This document shows, in pieces, positions 16,409-27,299 of a stretch of DNA of 64,000 bases (within the stretch, counting starts at the first letter, position 1; the number at the start of each line of letters is the position of its first letter). The notes beneath the pieces are model-generated. The model did not search any database and was not told where the DNA came from. It saw nothing but the letters and a program-made list of their open reading frames with translations. Source of the DNA: Lacisediminihabitans changchengi (lineage in GTDB: Bacteria > Actinomycetota > Actinomycetes > Actinomycetales > Microbacteriaceae); contig NZ_JAEPES010000003.1 in assembly GCF_016634425.1 (NCBI RefSeq), positions 434,001 through 498,000 of the forward strand, in the 5' to 3' direction. Made by a program: the position numbers and the translations under genes.

Positions 16409-17278
16409 TCAGTTCTTCGGCACCCGTCGTTCGGGCTGAGGCTTCTGGCGGGCAAGTTCCCCACCGACTCTGCCGCCGAAAGGGCGCCCATGGTCGGCGA
16501 ACTCGGCACGAAAGTAGGCCATCCGCCAGTCGCCGAGTTCTAGCCGAGCTCCGGTGCGCAGGATCTGCCCTTGCCCCTCGACAGCCCGAACAGCACTGCT
16601 CGCGATCGGACCGTGCGCGTAGAGCACATATTCATCGTTACCGTCGTGCCGGATCTCGGCGTGCATCGGCAACAGGCCGTCAAGCCGAAGATCGCACTTC
16701 TCGTCAGACCCGATCGTGGTGACACCAGGCAGAAGCTCGAATTCTCGAGGAGGGGTGCCGTCCCAGTATTCAGACCCGACGACGAAGATCAGTCGAGGCC
16801 GGCCGGAGCCCGGCGTGTAGTGCGTGGTCGTCACCCGTCGTCGCAGACGCCGACTTACCGTCGGAACAAGAGGGAATGGCGTCGACGGCGGCAGAGAGAT
16901 GCTCGACGCGGTCGGGCGGGCACGCAGCAGCGGGGCAATCGCGGTCGCAGCCCCGAGGCGGATGTGCGGAGACCCGGTCATGGCGCGTTGCACCAGGCTC
17001 GACTTCACGTCGCCCATTCCGGCGATGTAGCCCGCCGGACCCGTGAGGGTCACCGAGACCCCCAATTCGGCCATCTGCGTCGCGAGCTCGCGGAGTGCGG
17101 TGAGTTTCGGCGCGCGGCCCGAGATCAGGAGTTCCGGATCACTGGCGTAGATCTGTACCTCGGAGCCGTGAGCGGTGATGCTTCCCGTCAGCAGTTTCGA
17201 CGGCTCGCCGTCATCCGCTGCACCCGCCGCCTCTTCGAGCGAGAACTCCAGCTCGATGTCGAAGCGCGTCGCCACCAT
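16409..17278 (-). CDS. FHA-domain-containing protein
   Basis: 289 residues. The C-terminal part (about 195-270) is a forkhead-associated domain: LLPGVTTIGSDEKCDLRLDG, LLPMHAEIRHDGNDEYVLYA and GARLELGDWRMAYFR give the strand order and the Ser and His expected near a phosphothreonine pocket. The N-terminal part (1-130) is an alpha/beta region of unknown type with ALRELATQMAELGVSVTLTG. A Ser/Pro/Arg-rich linker joins the two. No signal peptide or membrane segment is seen. It may read phosphorylation by Ser/Thr kinases, but no kinase is nearby. The start overlaps the stop of the small upstream gene (TAATG), so the two are coupled. Confidence 0.8.
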   Translation of the reverse strand: MVATRFDIELEFSLEEAAGAADDGEPSKLLTGSITAHGSEVQIYASDPELLISGRAPKLTALRELATQMAELGVSVTLTGPAGYIAGMGDVKSSLVQRAMTGSPHIRLGAATAIAPLLRARPTASSISLPPSTPFPLVPTVSRRLRRRVTTTHYTPGSGRPRLIFVVGSEYWDGTPPREFELLPGVTTIGSDEKCDLRLDGLLPMHAEIRHDGNDEYVLYAHGPIASSAVRAVEGQGQILRTGARLELGDWRMAYFRAEFADHGRPFGGRVGGELARQKPQPERRVPKN

Positions 17279-17556
17279 TAGGAGGCGACGTCGGGCGAAC
17301 GATGGGTGTCGGAGCCGGCTGCCTCGTCGTCACTGGTCGTGACGCGGAGCGTGCCGTTCAGCTTCCAGGTAGCGCGAGGCGCGTCCGGCCCGATGTCACG
17401 CGGAACCTCGACGGTCATGTCGATGAACTCGTAGTTGACCGCGGCGCCGCGGCCGGTGAGGTACGACCACATCTCGCGGCCAAGATCGGTCCAGTCGCTG
17501 ATTGTGCGGCCGTCAGGGCCGGTGCTCGTGTCGAAGAGTTCGGTGGTGTCGGTCAT
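17278..17556 (-). CDS. Small conserved-looking protein of unknown function
   Basis: 92 residues, acidic, with no signal peptide or membrane helix. The middle (MWSYLTGRGAAVNYEFIDMTVEVPRD, followed by RATWKLNGTLRVTT) reads as alternating strands of a small beta-rich domain. I do not recognise the family. Its TAA stop overlaps the ATG of the FHA-domain gene, and both appear to share one leftward transcript. Tight coupling suggests it works with, or sets the level of, the FHA protein. Confidence 0.65.
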   Translation of the reverse strand: MTDTTELFDTSTGPDGRTISDWTDLGREMWSYLTGRGAAVNYEFIDMTVEVPRDIGPDAPRATWKLNGTLRVTTSDDEAAGSDTHRSPDVAS

Positions 17557-17759
17557 GATGCTCCTTCAGCGGTGAGAACGGCCGCGCGTCTCGAGAAGCA
17601 GAGGTGTGCGGCACACGTTCGCGTGACGGTGAGACTACGCCGCTGCGGCCCGGGTGACTCGCGTTCCCAGCAGACAACCAGACAGCGGGTGAGCGGTATA
17701 CCGTGTGAACCGGGCGTCGGGTCGATCCGTCGCCTCCACGACCACGATGGGACCGCCGC

Positions 17760-18455
17760 ATGACCTCGCCCGACAACACTCCGCCCGCGCAGACACCGCG
17801 CGTGCAGACACCGGCCGGGTGGTACCCGGACTACACCGGCGAGCCGCGGATGCGGTGGTGGGATGGCACCGCGTGGTCGGATCACGTGACGGAGCCCAGC
17901 GCGCCCGCGGCCATGCCGCCTGCGCCCGCCACCCCAGCGCGCAACACCGTTCCGGCCACGACCCCGGCGAACAACGTCTTCATCTGGATTCTCGTACTGC
18001 TCCCGGTGATCACACTCGCGCTCTCACTCACCGTGAACTACGCCGCCATCGGCCGTTCCGCGCTGCAGGACGCTCGGCTCGGCGAGAGCGGCAGCGCAAT
18101 GGGGTTCGGCGTGGGCGGTGGAGCGACACTCGCGATCTCACTCCTGGGCTGGCTCGTCGACGCTGCCGTCATCGTGCTCGCCTACTTCGACAACCGTCGA
18201 CTGAAAGCAACCGGCTTCGAACGCCCGTTCCCCTGGCCGTGGGCATTCTTCACTCTCATCTCCAGCGTCGGGGTACTGGTCTACGTGATCGGTCGCACCG
18301 TGATCGTGAAGCGGCGCTCCGGGCGGGGACTAGCGCCGATGATCGTCGCGATCGCACTTGCCGCGCTGGGGCTGATCCTCGGCGGGGTCGCGTTCGTGCA
18401 GATCGTCTCACCGATGTTCGACCAGTTCGGGTCCGGCGACTTCATCAACTCCTGA
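17760..18455 (+). CDS. DUF2510 domain membrane protein
   Basis: 231 residues. A DUF2510 motif lies at residues about 18-45 (AGWYPDYTGEPRMRWWDGTAW), the short Trp-rich module found at the N-terminus of many actinobacterial membrane proteins. A Pro/Ala-rich linker follows, then four hydrophobic helices (around residues 75, 120, 160 and 200), the last pair after a basic loop (VKRRSGRG). Function unknown. It is divergent from the small protein/FHA pair and converges on pyk with a shared strong terminator. Confidence 0.82.
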   Translation: MTSPDNTPPAQTPRVQTPAGWYPDYTGEPRMRWWDGTAWSDHVTEPSAPAAMPPAPATPARNTVPATTPANNVFIWILVLLPVITLALSLTVNYAAIGRSALQDARLGESGSAMGFGVGGGATLAISLLGWLVDAAVIVLAYFDNRRLKATGFERPFPWPWAFFTLISSVGVLVYVIGRTVIVKRRSGRGLAPMIVAIALAALGLILGGVAFVQIVSPMFDQFGSGDFINS

Positions 18456-18485
18456 TCCGCGCACGGTAGTCGCCGGAATAGGCCG

Positions 18486-18517
18486 ACGGCCCGGCACCCT
18501 CTCGGGTGCCGGGCCGT
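18486..18517. terminator. Bidirectional terminator between the DUF2510 gene and pyk
   Basis: A perfect 14-bp GC-rich stem (GGCCCGGCACCC core at 18488-18499) with loop TCTC and partner arm at 18504-18517. It lies between the stops of two convergent genes, 30 bp past one and 44 bp past the other. Confidence 0.85.
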
Positions 18518-18560
18518 TGGCTTGGGCTGACTCTGTGAGCCGGGACCCTGTGTACCGGGA

Positions 18561-20006
18561 CTAATCCGCCGCGTACGCCGGAGCGACCGCGTTGTGAGCA
18601 TCGCCCACACGGTGCACGCGCATGTCGTTCGTGCCCCCAGAGATTCCGGGAGGGGACCCGGCGATCACGACGACCTTCTCGCCCAGGGTGGCTCGGTCGT
18701 TGCCGATCAGGATGTCGTCGACCTGCCCGAACAGTTCGTCGGTGTGGGTCTTGCGCTCGACCCGGTAGGTCTCCGTACCCCACACCCATGCCAGGCGGTT
18801 GCGGATGCGCTCCTCCGGCGTGAAGGCGATGATCGGAATGCGGTGACGCAGTCGCGACATGCGACGCACCGAGTCGCCGCTTTCGGTGAACACGCAGAGG
18901 AATTTCGCCTCGACGAAGTCAGCGACCTCGGCCGCCGCAAGAGTGATCGCGCCGCCCTGGGTGCGCGGCTTGGTGCCGAGGGGTGGGATGCGCTCCAGCC
19001 CGTGCTCCTCGGTGGACTTGACGATCCGCGCCATGGTGGCGACCGTGATCACGGGGTACTCCCCCACGCTGGTCTCGCCGGACAGCATGACCGCGTCGGC
19101 GCCGTCGAGGACGGCGTTGGCGACATCCGAGGTCTCTGCACGGGTCGGGATCGGGCTGGAGATCATCGACTCGAGCATCTGCGTCGCCACGATGACCGGC
19201 TTTGCCATACGACGCGACAGCTCGATGGCGTGCTTCTGCACAATCGGGACCGCCTCGAGCGGCATTTCGACGCCGAGGTCACCACGGGCGACCATGATGC
19301 CTTCGAAGGCATCGATGATGGCCTCGAGGTTGTCGACGGCCTGCGGCTTCTCGACCTTGGCGATGATCGGAAGACGAATGCCTTCCTCCGCCATGATCTC
19401 GTGGGCACGCAGGGCGTCCTCGGCATTACGAACGAACGACATCGCGATGAGGTCGGCACCGAGGCGCAGGCCCCAGCGCAGGTCGGCCTCATCCTTCTCG
19501 GACAGCGCGGGAACGTTGACCGCGACGCCGGGAAGGTTGATTCCCTTGTTGTTCGATACCTCGCCACCGACGACGACCTCGGTCGTCACGACCTCGCCGT
19601 CGACCGACAGCGCACGCAGCTTGACCTTGCCGTCGTTGATCAGCAGGTCGTCCCCGGGGCGGACGTCCCCGGGAAGACCCTTGAACGTGGTGCTGGAGAT
19701 CTCCTTGGTACCCAGGATGTCCTCGGTGGTGATCTTGAAGATGTCGCCAACCGCAAGGTCGTGCGGTCCATCGGCGAACTTGCCGAGGCGGATCTTGGGG
19801 CCCTGCAGGTCCACCATGACGGCGACCGCCTTGCCGGTGTCCAGGCTGGCCTGGCGCACGTTGCGGTACACCTCCTCGTGGACGTCGTAGCTGCCGTGGC
19901 TCAGGTTCATGCGGGCGACATCCACGCCGGCCTCGATGATGGCCCTGATGTTTTCATAGCTCGACGTTGCCGGGCCCAGGGTCGCGACGATCTTTGCGCG
20001 TCTCAT
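18561..20006 (-). CDS. pyk: Pyruvate kinase
   Basis: 481 residues from the ATG at 20006 (MRRAKIVATLGPATSSYENI). It converts phosphoenolpyruvate and ADP to pyruvate and ATP. The signature IIAKVEKPQAVDNLEAII holds the catalytic Lys. GIMVARGDLGVEMPLE and TSDVANAVLDGADAVMLSGE bind Mg2+ and substrate. The C-terminal allosteric domain ends around FTPEERIRNRLAWVWG. An upstream extension of the frame is Arg/Pro-rich and not conserved. It is the last gene of the leftward his-trp-lgt-glt series, 61 bp after gltD. Confidence 0.96.
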   Translation of the reverse strand: MRRAKIVATLGPATSSYENIRAIIEAGVDVARMNLSHGSYDVHEEVYRNVRQASLDTGKAVAVMVDLQGPKIRLGKFADGPHDLAVGDIFKITTEDILGTKEISSTTFKGLPGDVRPGDDLLINDGKVKLRALSVDGEVVTTEVVVGGEVSNNKGINLPGVAVNVPALSEKDEADLRWGLRLGADLIAMSFVRNAEDALRAHEIMAEEGIRLPIIAKVEKPQAVDNLEAIIDAFEGIMVARGDLGVEMPLEAVPIVQKHAIELSRRMAKPVIVATQMLESMISSPIPTRAETSDVANAVLDGADAVMLSGETSVGEYPVITVATMARIVKSTEEHGLERIPPLGTKPRTQGGAITLAAAEVADFVEAKFLCVFTESGDSVRRMSRLRHRIPIIAFTPEERIRNRLAWVWGTETYRVERKTHTDELFGQVDDILIGNDRATLGEKVVVIAGSPPGISGGTNDMRVHRVGDAHNAVAPAYAAD

Positions 20007-20067
20007 TCGTTTCTTTCTGTTGGGGTTCTGTTCTCGCTGCGCCCGGGATCGCCGGGCACCGGATGGA

Positions 20068-21522
20068 TCAGATCGAGATGGCCCGGTCGGTGGGCCGTAC
20101 GGGCGAGGGCAGCTGGGTGTCGCCCTCAAGGAAGCGATCGACGGCGGCCGCGGCAGCGCGGCCCTCGGCGATCGCCCAGACGATCAGCGACTGTCCGCGG
20201 CCGGCATCGCCAGCCACGAAGACGCCAGACTCGCTGGTCTGGTAATCGCCGTCACGCTGCACGTTACCGCGCTCGGAGACGACGCGGAGCTGCTCCTCGA
20301 GCTGCTCCCCCTCTGTGCCGGTGAAGCCCAGCGCAAGCAGCACCAGGTCAGCCGGGATCTCGCGCTCGGTGCCGGACTTCGGCACCCGACGGCCGTCGAG
20401 GTATTCGGTCTCGGCGACGCGGATGGCCCGCAGTTCGCCGATCTCGTTCGACAGGAATTCGACGGTGGAGGCCAGGTAGACCCGCTCGCCGCCCTCCTCG
20501 TGGGCACTCGACACCTCGAAGAGCGTCGGGGACATCGGCCACGGCTGGGATTCGGGACGCTCGCTCGGCGGCTGGGTACCGATGGCGAGGTTGGTGACCG
20601 ACAGCGCACCCTGACGGTGTGCGGTGCCGATGCAGTCAGCACCGGTGTCGCCACCGCCGAGGACCACGACGTGCTTGCCTTCCGCGCTGATCTGGTCGAC
20701 GACCGTGTCGCCCGCACCCACGCGGTTCTGTTGCACGAGGTACTCCATGGCGAAGTGTACGCCGGGCAGGTCACGTCCGGGGATCGGGAGGTCGCGGGGC
20801 ACCAGAGCGCCGGTGGCGACCACAACAGCGTCGTAACGGGCGCGCAGGTCATCCCAGCTGATGTCCGTGCCGATGGTTACGTTTGCCCGGAAGCGCGTGC
20901 CCTCGGCCTGCATCTGCCGCAGCCGGTTCTCGAGGTGCTTCTTCTCCATCTTGAAGTCCGGGATGCCGTATCGCAGCAGGCCGCCGATGCGGTCATCGCG
21001 CTCGAACACCGCAACGGTATGACCGGCACGGGTGAGCTGCTGAGCGGCGGCGAGACCGGCCGGGCCCGACCCGACGACGGCGACCGTCTTGCCCGTGAGA
21101 CGCTCCGGAGGATGCGGATCGACCCAGTCGTTGGCCCAGGCCTGATCGATGATCGAGACCTCGACCTGCTTGATCGTCACGGCGGGCTGGTTGATCGCCA
21201 GCACGCACGACGACTCGCACGGTGCCGGGCACAGTCGCCCGGTGAACTCGGGGAAGTTGTTGGTGGCGTGCAACCGCTCGATCGCCTGGCGACCTTCGCC
21301 ACGCCAGGTGAGATCGTTCCACTCCGGAATCAGGTTGCCGAGCGGGCAGCCGTGGTGGCAGAACGGGATCCCGCAATCCATGCAGCGGCCGGCCTGCTTA
21401 CGGGTCGTAGCCGCGTCACCCTGCTCATAGACCTCTTTCCAGTCCATCAGTCGCAGAGCGACGGGCCGACGGGCGGGCGTCTGCCGCTCGCGGGTCTTCA
21501 GGAAGCCTTTCGGGTCAGCCAC
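20068..21522 (-). CDS. gltD: Glutamate synthase small subunit
   Basis: 484 residues. It brings electrons from NADPH to the large subunit for 2-oxoglutarate plus glutamine to two glutamates. The N-terminal Cys cluster for [4Fe-4S] is [17 protein letters not shown]. The FAD site is [14 protein letters not shown], with [13 protein letters not shown] after it. The NADPH site is [15 protein letters not shown], and [14 protein letters not shown] closes the FAD pocket. The GTG start overlaps the end of gltB by 8 nt. Confidence 0.96.
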   Translation of the reverse strand: MADPKGFLKTRERQTPARRPVALRLMDWKEVYEQGDAATTRKQAGRCMDCGIPFCHHGCPLGNLIPEWNDLTWRGEGRQAIERLHATNNFPEFTGRLCPAPCESSCVLAINQPAVTIKQVEVSIIDQAWANDWVDPHPPERLTGKTVAVVGSGPAGLAAAQQLTRAGHTVAVFERDDRIGGLLRYGIPDFKMEKKHLENRLRQMQAEGTRFRANVTIGTDISWDDLRARYDAVVVATGALVPRDLPIPGRDLPGVHFAMEYLVQQNRVGAGDTVVDQISAEGKHVVVLGGGDTGADCIGTAHRQGALSVTNLAIGTQPPSERPESQPWPMSPTLFEVSSAHEEGGERVYLASTVEFLSNEIGELRAIRVAETEYLDGRRVPKSGTEREIPADLVLLALGFTGTEGEQLEEQLRVVSERGNVQRDGDYQTSESGVFVAGDAGRGQSLIVWAIAEGRAAAAAVDRFLEGDTQLPSPVRPTDRAISI

Positions 21523-24500
21523 CGGTTACCTCCATGATCCGGCTCCAGACGACATCGCCATCCGGGTCCAATCCTTCTTCGACGGCGGTTGCTCGGGTGG
21601 CGAGCACCGCCGCGTAGTCGCGGGGCAGCACCTTCACGAAGCGAGACATGGTCTCGTCGAGGTTCTGCAGCATCCGCTCCGCCACGGCGGAGTCGGTTTG
21701 CGCCACGTGCTGACGCAGCAGATCGGTGACGATTTCGATGTCACCGGCACCAAGAGGCGACAACTCGAGTTCGCCCGAGTCGAGCGAGTCGCGGTTGACT
21801 CGCTCGCGCTTCAAATCGTAGACGTACGCCGTGCCGCCAGACATGCCGGCGCCGAGGTTGCGTCCGGTCTCACCGAGGATGAGCGCCAGGCCGCCGGTCA
21901 TGTATTCAAGCGCGTGGTCGCCAACACCCTCGACGATCGCGGTCGCGCCGGAATTGCGCACCAGGAACCGCTCGCCGACGATGCCCCGCAGGAACATGCT
22001 GCCCTGGGTCGCGCCGTACCCGATGACATTGCCGGCGATCACGTTGTTCTCCGCGGGGAAGCCGCTGGCGGCGTCCGGCGTGACGACGATCTGCCCGCCA
22101 CAGAGGCCTTTTCCGACGTAGTCGTTGCTGTCTCCGACCAAGCGCAGCGAGATACCGCTCGGAAGGAACGCGCCGAACGACTGCCCGGCGGTCCCGGTGA
22201 GATTCACCTGGATGGTGCCGGTCGGCAGACCGTTCTCGCCGTGCCTGACCGTCACCTCGTGGCCGAGCATCGTGCCGACGGCACGCTCGGTGTTGCGGAT
22301 CGGCAGGTCGATGGAGACCGGCGTGCGGTCAGCCAGTGCGGCGGCACTCTGGCGGATGAGCTCGACGTCGAAGTGCTTGTCGAGTTCGTGGTCCTGGCTG
22401 CTGACGTTGCGTCTCGGCTCGTCGTCGCCGAAGACAGGACCGTCGAGGATGGGTGCCAGGTCGAGACCGTCGGCCTTCCAATGATCGATCGCGCCGGTGG
22501 CATCCAGCACCTCGGAGTGGCCGATCGCCTCCTCGATGGAGCGGAAACCGAGCTCGGCGAGGTACTCGCGCACCTCTTGGGCGAGGAACTCGAAGAAGTT
22601 GACCACGAACTCGGGCTTGCCAGTGAAGCGTGAACGGAGTTCGGGATTCTGGGTGGCGACGCCTACCGGGCAGGTGTCGAGGTGGCAGACGCGCATCAGA
22701 ATGCAGCCGGAGACCACGAGCGGCGCCGTGGCGAAGCCGTACTCCTCGGCCCCGAGCAGCGCCGCGACGACCACGTCACGACCGGTCTTCATCTGACCGT
22801 CGACCTGCACCACCACGCGACCGCGCATACCGTTGAGCATCAAGGTCTGCTGGGTCTCGGCGAGGCCGAGCTCCCAGGGCGTGCCGGCGTGCTTGAGCGA
22901 GTTGAGCGGGCTCGCACCGGTTCCGCCGTCGTGACCGGAGACCAGCACGACATCCGCGAGTGCCTTGGTGACACCAGTGGCGACCGCGCCGATTCCCGAC
23001 TGGCTCACCAGCTTGACGTGAACGCGGGCCTCGGGGTTGGCACGCTTGAGATCGAAGATGAGCTGCTTCAGGTCTTCGATCGAATAGATGTCGTGATGCG
23101 GCGGCGGCGAGATAAGGCCGACGCCTGCGGTGGCGTGGCGGGTGCGCGCGATCCACGGGTAGACCTTGCCCGGGGGCAGTTGGCCGCCCTCGCCGGGCTT
23201 GGCACCCTGCGCCATCTTGATCTGGATATCGTCGGCGTGGGTCAGGTACATGCTCGTCACGCCGAACCGTCCCGACGCGACCTGCTTGATCGCACTGCGC
23301 CGGGTGGGATCGAGCAGTCTGGCGGTGTCTTCGCCGCCCTCGCCGGTGTTGCTCTTGCCGCCGATGCTGTTCATGGCGATGGCGAGCGTCTCGTGTGCTT
23401 CGGCGCTGATCGAGCCGTAGCTCATCGCCCCCGTCGAGAAGCGCGTCACGATGGATGCGACGGACTCGACCTCGTCGATCGGAACGGCCGAGCGCAGCCC
23501 CTTCTTGAACTCGAACAGCCCGCGCATGGTCATGAGCGACTGCGACTGGTCGTCGACGAGCCTGGTGTACTCGCGGAAGATGTCATAGCGGCGAGACCGG
23601 GTCGCGTGCTGCAGGCGGAACACGGTGTCTGGGCTGAACAGGTGCGGCGGCCCGTCGCGACGCCACTGGTACTCCCCGCCGGTGGCGAGGCGCTCGTGAG
23701 CGCTGACTGCGCCGTCCTCCGGGTATGCAGCGCTGTGACGCGCCGCGCTCTCCGCCGCGATGACGTCGATGCCGACACCGCCGAGCAGGCTGGAGGTGCC
23801 GGTGAAGTACTGGGTGACGAATTCCTGGTCGAGGCCGACGGCCTCGAAGGCCTGAGCTCCGGCGTAGGAGCCGACGACGGAGATCCCCATCTTCGACATG
23901 ATCTTCAGCACGCCCTTGCCGAGCGCCTTGATCAGGTTCTTGACCGCCTTCTCTGGCGTGACCCCCTGCAGCAGGCCGCTTCGGACCAGTTCTTCTGCGG
24001 ACTCCATCGCGAGGTACGGGTTGATCGCAGACGCACCGTAGCCGACAAGCAAAGCGACATGGTGCACCTCGCGAACGTCACCGGCCTCGACGATCAGGCC
24101 GACCTTCATCCGGTTTTCTTTGCGGATGAGGTGGTGATGCACGGCCGCGAGCATCAACAGGGACGGCACCGGTGCCATCTCCTTGGTGGAGTCGCGGTCG
24201 GAGAGCACCAGGAACAGCGCGCCCTCGTCGATGGCGCGATCCGCCTCGTCACACATGGCGGCGATGCGCTGCTCCATGGCCTTCGGGCCCTGGTCGGCGC
24301 GGTAGAGACCCTTGATGGTGTGGGTCGGCTGGAAGCCGAGCCGGCTGCCCTTGGGGGCGATGTGCTGGATCTTGGCCAGCTCGTCGTTGTCGATCACCGG
24401 GAAGTCGAGGATGACCTGGCGCGCATGCTCCGGCGTCGCGTCGAGCAGGTTGCGCTCCGGTCCAAGGCCCAGCTTCAGCGACGTGACGACCTCTTCACGG

Positions 24501-26098
24501 ATGCTGTCCAGCGGCGGGTTCGTCACCTGGGCGAACTGCTGGGTGAAGTAGTCGAACAGCAAGCGCGGACGGTCGCTGAGCACGGCGATCGGGGTGTCGG
24601 ACCCCATGGCGCCGAGTGGCTCCGCGCCCTTCTCCGCCATCGGCTTGATGAGAATGCGCACCTCTTCTTCGGTGTACCCGAAGGTGCGCTGACGTCGCGT
24701 GACCGATGCCGGGGTGTGCACGATGTGCTCGCGCTCCGGCAGGTCCTTGAGGTTGATGCGACCACCGTCGAGCCACTCGCCCCACGGCTCCGACTCGGCG
24801 AGCTCGCGCTTGATCTCCTCGTCTTCGACGATGCGACCGGCCTCGGTGTCGACGAGGAACATCTTGCCGGGGCGCAGGCGACCCTTGCGCACCACGCGGG
24901 CGGGATCGATCTGCAGCACGCCGATCTCACTGGCGAGCACGACCAGCCCGTCATCGGTCACCAGGTAGCGGCCGGGGCGGAGACCATTGCGGTCCAGGGT
25001 CGCTCCGACCAGGGAGCCGTCGGTGAAGACCAGGGCGGCCGGGCCGTCCCATGGCTCCATCATCATCGCGTGGTACTCGTAGAAGTCGCGGCGGGCCTGC
25101 TCGAGGTCTGGCTGGTTCTCGTAGGCCTCCGGCACCATCATCATCATGGCGTGCGGGAGCGACCGACCGCCGAGGTTGAGCAGCTCGACGACCTCGTCGA
25201 AGGAGGCCGAGTCGCTCGCACCGGGCGTGACGATCGGGAAGAGCGGCGAGAGGTCGCCGAGAACGGCGGACTCCAGCTGGGACTGGCGGGCCCGCATCCA
25301 GTTGCGGTTGCCCTGCACCGTGTTGATCTCGCCGTTGTGGGCGATCATGCGGAACGGCTGGGCGAGCGGCCAGGACGGGAAGGTGTTCGTCGAGTAGCGC
25401 GAGTGCACCAGCGCGAGCTTGGAGGCGAAACGCTCGTCGGAGAGGTCCGGGTAGAACGGCTCTAGCTGGAGCGTCGTGACCATTCCCTTGTATACGAGGG
25501 TGCGGCTGCTCAGCGACGGGAAATAGACCTCGAGCTCGCGCTCGGCGCGCTTGCGCAGGCGGTACGCCTGACGGTCGAGCGCGATGCCCTCCACCGGGGA
25601 GTCGTCGGTCGACAGTGTCGACGTGAGAAAGAGCTGTTCGAAGGCGGGCATCGCCTCGCGGGCGAGATTGCCGAGAACCTCGGGACGCACCGGAACATCG
25701 CGCCACCCGAGAACGTGGAGCTTCTCTTGCGCTGCAAGGGCTTCGATGCCGGCCTTGATGGCCTCGCGCTCGGCCCGGTCGACGGGGAGGAATGCGGTTC
25801 CGACGACGTACTGGCCCACCGCAGGGAGCTCGACGCCCGCGACCGCGCGGAGGAAGTCATCCGGGATCTGGGTGACGATTCCGGCGCCGTCACCGGTTCC
25901 GGCATCCGACCCGATCGCGCCGCGATGTTCGAGGTTACGCAGGGCACCGAGAGCGGCGTCGATGATGTCGTGACCGGCGGTGCCACGAAGGGTGGCGACC
26001 ATGGCCAGACCGCACGCATCTTTCTCGCGAGCAGGGTCGTACAGCCCGGTTGCCCCAGGGGCGACACTGAACCGGGAAAAGGGTGGCGTGAGAGCCAT
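21515..26098 (-). CDS. gltB: Glutamate synthase large subunit
   Basis: 1527 residues from the ATG at 26098. [14 protein letters not shown] near residue 28 shows the Cys that becomes the N-terminal nucleophile of the class II glutaminase after propeptide removal. The central domain follows, then the FMN-binding synthase barrel ([26 protein letters not shown]) and the [3Fe-4S] Cys set in [15 protein letters not shown]. The C-terminal beta-helix has Gly-rich repeats ([34 protein letters not shown]). An alternative start 20 codons upstream lacks conserved residues. It acts with GltD, encoded immediately downstream, in ammonia assimilation. Confidence 0.97.
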   Translation of the reverse strand: MALTPPFSRFSVAPGATGLYDPAREKDACGLAMVATLRGTAGHDIIDAALGALRNLEHRGAIGSDAGTGDGAGIVTQIPDDFLRAVAGVELPAVGQYVVGTAFLPVDRAEREAIKAGIEALAAQEKLHVLGWRDVPVRPEVLGNLAREAMPAFEQLFLTSTLSTDDSPVEGIALDRQAYRLRKRAERELEVYFPSLSSRTLVYKGMVTTLQLEPFYPDLSDERFASKLALVHSRYSTNTFPSWPLAQPFRMIAHNGEINTVQGNRNWMRARQSQLESAVLGDLSPLFPIVTPGASDSASFDEVVELLNLGGRSLPHAMMMMVPEAYENQPDLEQARRDFYEYHAMMMEPWDGPAALVFTDGSLVGATLDRNGLRPGRYLVTDDGLVVLASEIGVLQIDPARVVRKGRLRPGKMFLVDTEAGRIVEDEEIKRELAESEPWGEWLDGGRINLKDLPEREHIVHTPASVTRRQRTFGYTEEEVRILIKPMAEKGAEPLGAMGSDTPIAVLSDRPRLLFDYFTQQFAQVTNPPLDSIREEVVTSLKLGLGPERNLLDATPEHARQVILDFPVIDNDELAKIQHIAPKGSRLGFQPTHTIKGLYRADQGPKAMEQRIAAMCDEADRAIDEGALFLVLSDRDSTKEMAPVPSLLMLAAVHHHLIRKENRMKVGLIVEAGDVREVHHVALLVGYGASAINPYLAMESAEELVRSGLLQGVTPEKAVKNLIKALGKGVLKIMSKMGISVVGSYAGAQAFEAVGLDQEFVTQYFTGTSSLLGGVGIDVIAAESAARHSAAYPEDGAVSAHERLATGGEYQWRRDGPPHLFSPDTVFRLQHATRSRRYDIFREYTRLVDDQSQSLMTMRGLFEFKKGLRSAVPIDEVESVASIVTRFSTGAMSYGSISAEAHETLAIAMNSIGGKSNTGEGGEDTARLLDPTRRSAIKQVASGRFGVTSMYLTHADDIQIKMAQGAKPGEGGQLPPGKVYPWIARTRHATAGVGLISPPPHHDIYSIEDLKQLIFDLKRANPEARVHVKLVSQSGIGAVATGVTKALADVVLVSGHDGGTGASPLNSLKHAGTPWELGLAETQQTLMLNGMRGRVVVQVDGQMKTGRDVVVAALLGAEEYGFATAPLVVSGCILMRVCHLDTCPVGVATQNPELRSRFTGKPEFVVNFFEFLAQEVREYLAELGFRSIEEAIGHSEVLDATGAIDHWKADGLDLAPILDGPVFGDDEPRRNVSSQDHELDKHFDVELIRQSAAALADRTPVSIDLPIRNTERAVGTMLGHEVTVRHGENGLPTGTIQVNLTGTAGQSFGAFLPSGISLRLVGDSNDYVGKGLCGGQIVVTPDAASGFPAENNVIAGNVIGYGATQGSMFLRGIVGERFLVRNSGATAIVEGVGDHALEYMTGGLALILGETGRNLGAGMSGGTAYVYDLKRERVNRDSLDSGELELSPLGAGDIEIVTDLLRQHVAQTDSAVAERMLQNLDETMSRFVKVLPRDYAAVLATRATAVEEGLDPDGDVVWSRIMEVTGG

Positions 26099-26186
26099 GT
26101 AGTTACCGTCCTCACGAGACTTTGGGAGCGTGTGGGACTGCAGCGGCCCGGGATTCAAGCGACGGACCGAGGAACCCGGCTATCCG

Positions 26187-27227
26187 TTACTTCGTGCCAG
26201 CCCCGCTTGTGACGGACCGTGTGGCCTTGACCGATTCGGTGTCTGTGGTGTCGACCGTGGCGTCATTGCCTGCCGAAGACATAGCGTCTTCGTCGGTGTC
26301 CGAATAGGTGTCTTCAGAGTGTACCTCAGCGGTGGGAATGTACTCGCGACCGGCCACGTACACGCTCGGCTCGGTGCCGGTGTGGCGACGTGAGGCGACC
26401 ATGAGAACGATGAGGCCGATGATCGCGACGCCCCAGCCGATCCAGATGTTTACCCGGAGACCGGCGAGATAGAGGCTCGGGTCGATGCGCAGGGACTCGA
26501 ACCAGCTGCGACCGAGGCCGTACCAGACCAGGTAGAGGCCGAACACCTTGCCCCACTGCAGCTCGAACTTCTTGGCGATCGCCGTGATCAGCGCCAGGCC
26601 GACCAGCGCCCAGACGATCTCGTACAGGAAGTTCGGCTGGAAGATCGTGGAATCGGGAAGGCCGACCGGAAAGCTCGGATCGTCCGAGGGGATCTGCACG
26701 CCCCATGGCGCGCTAGTGGGCGTGCCGAAGTAGTCGTGCTCGAACCAGTCGCCGATGCGTTCACCGATGGTGCCGATCAGGATGCCGGGCACCGCCAGGT
26801 CGAGGAAGGTCGAGGTGCGCAGACCCGCGAGCCTGCTCCCGATGGCCACACCGATCAGTCCGCCGAGCAGCACGCCCCAGATCGAGACGCCGCCCTCCCA
26901 GACGAATGCCCAGCTCCACGCCCGGCTGCCCGCGCTGAAGTAGACATCGGGGTGCAACGCCACGTGCACGAGACGACCGAAGACGATGCCGAGCGGGATT
27001 GCCCAGATGGCGACGTCGACGACGATGCCCGGCTCGGCCCCGCGCGTGGTGAGGCGGCGGGAGGTCACGGCCAGCGCGATGATCAGGCCGAGGATGATGA
27101 ACCCCGTCGAGGCACGAAGGTTGATGTCGAGGCCGAAGGAGGTCCAACCGAGGTCGCGGAACCACTGCCCGAGGTTGAATACCTGCCAGGCGTCGTTCGG
27201 GCTGGGGATGCTTGCGGGGAGGACCAA
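26187..27227 (-). CDS. lgt: Prolipoprotein diacylglyceryl transferase
   Basis: 346 residues, seven hydrophobic helices. It transfers diacylglyceryl from phosphatidylglycerol to the lipobox Cys of prolipoproteins at the membrane. The conserved blocks are HVALHPDVYF, VWEGGVSIWG, the signature region ERIGDWFEHDYFG and the late Arg in YGLGRSWFESLRID. The signature normally reads R-x-G-N-x-x-N-x-E; here the Asn and Glu positions are Asp. The C-terminal 70 residues are acidic and Thr/Ser-rich, probably disordered. The start appears to be TTG at 27227 with AAAGG upstream. It lies between trpA and gltB, as lgt follows trpA in many actinobacteria. Confidence 0.9.
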   Translation of the reverse strand: MVLPASIPSPNDAWQVFNLGQWFRDLGWTSFGLDINLRASTGFIILGLIIALAVTSRRLTTRGAEPGIVVDVAIWAIPLGIVFGRLVHVALHPDVYFSAGSRAWSWAFVWEGGVSIWGVLLGGLIGVAIGSRLAGLRTSTFLDLAVPGILIGTIGERIGDWFEHDYFGTPTSAPWGVQIPSDDPSFPVGLPDSTIFQPNFLYEIVWALVGLALITAIAKKFELQWGKVFGLYLVWYGLGRSWFESLRIDPSLYLAGLRVNIWIGWGVAIIGLIVLMVASRRHTGTEPSVYVAGREYIPTAEVHSEDTYSDTDEDAMSSAGNDATVDTTDTESVKATRSVTSGAGTK

Positions 27228-27299
27228 GGGGCTGGTTGCCTTTCGTGCGGAGTGCGTGTCACGCGGGGAGCTCGGCGGCTAGAGCCACCGAGGAACTAG

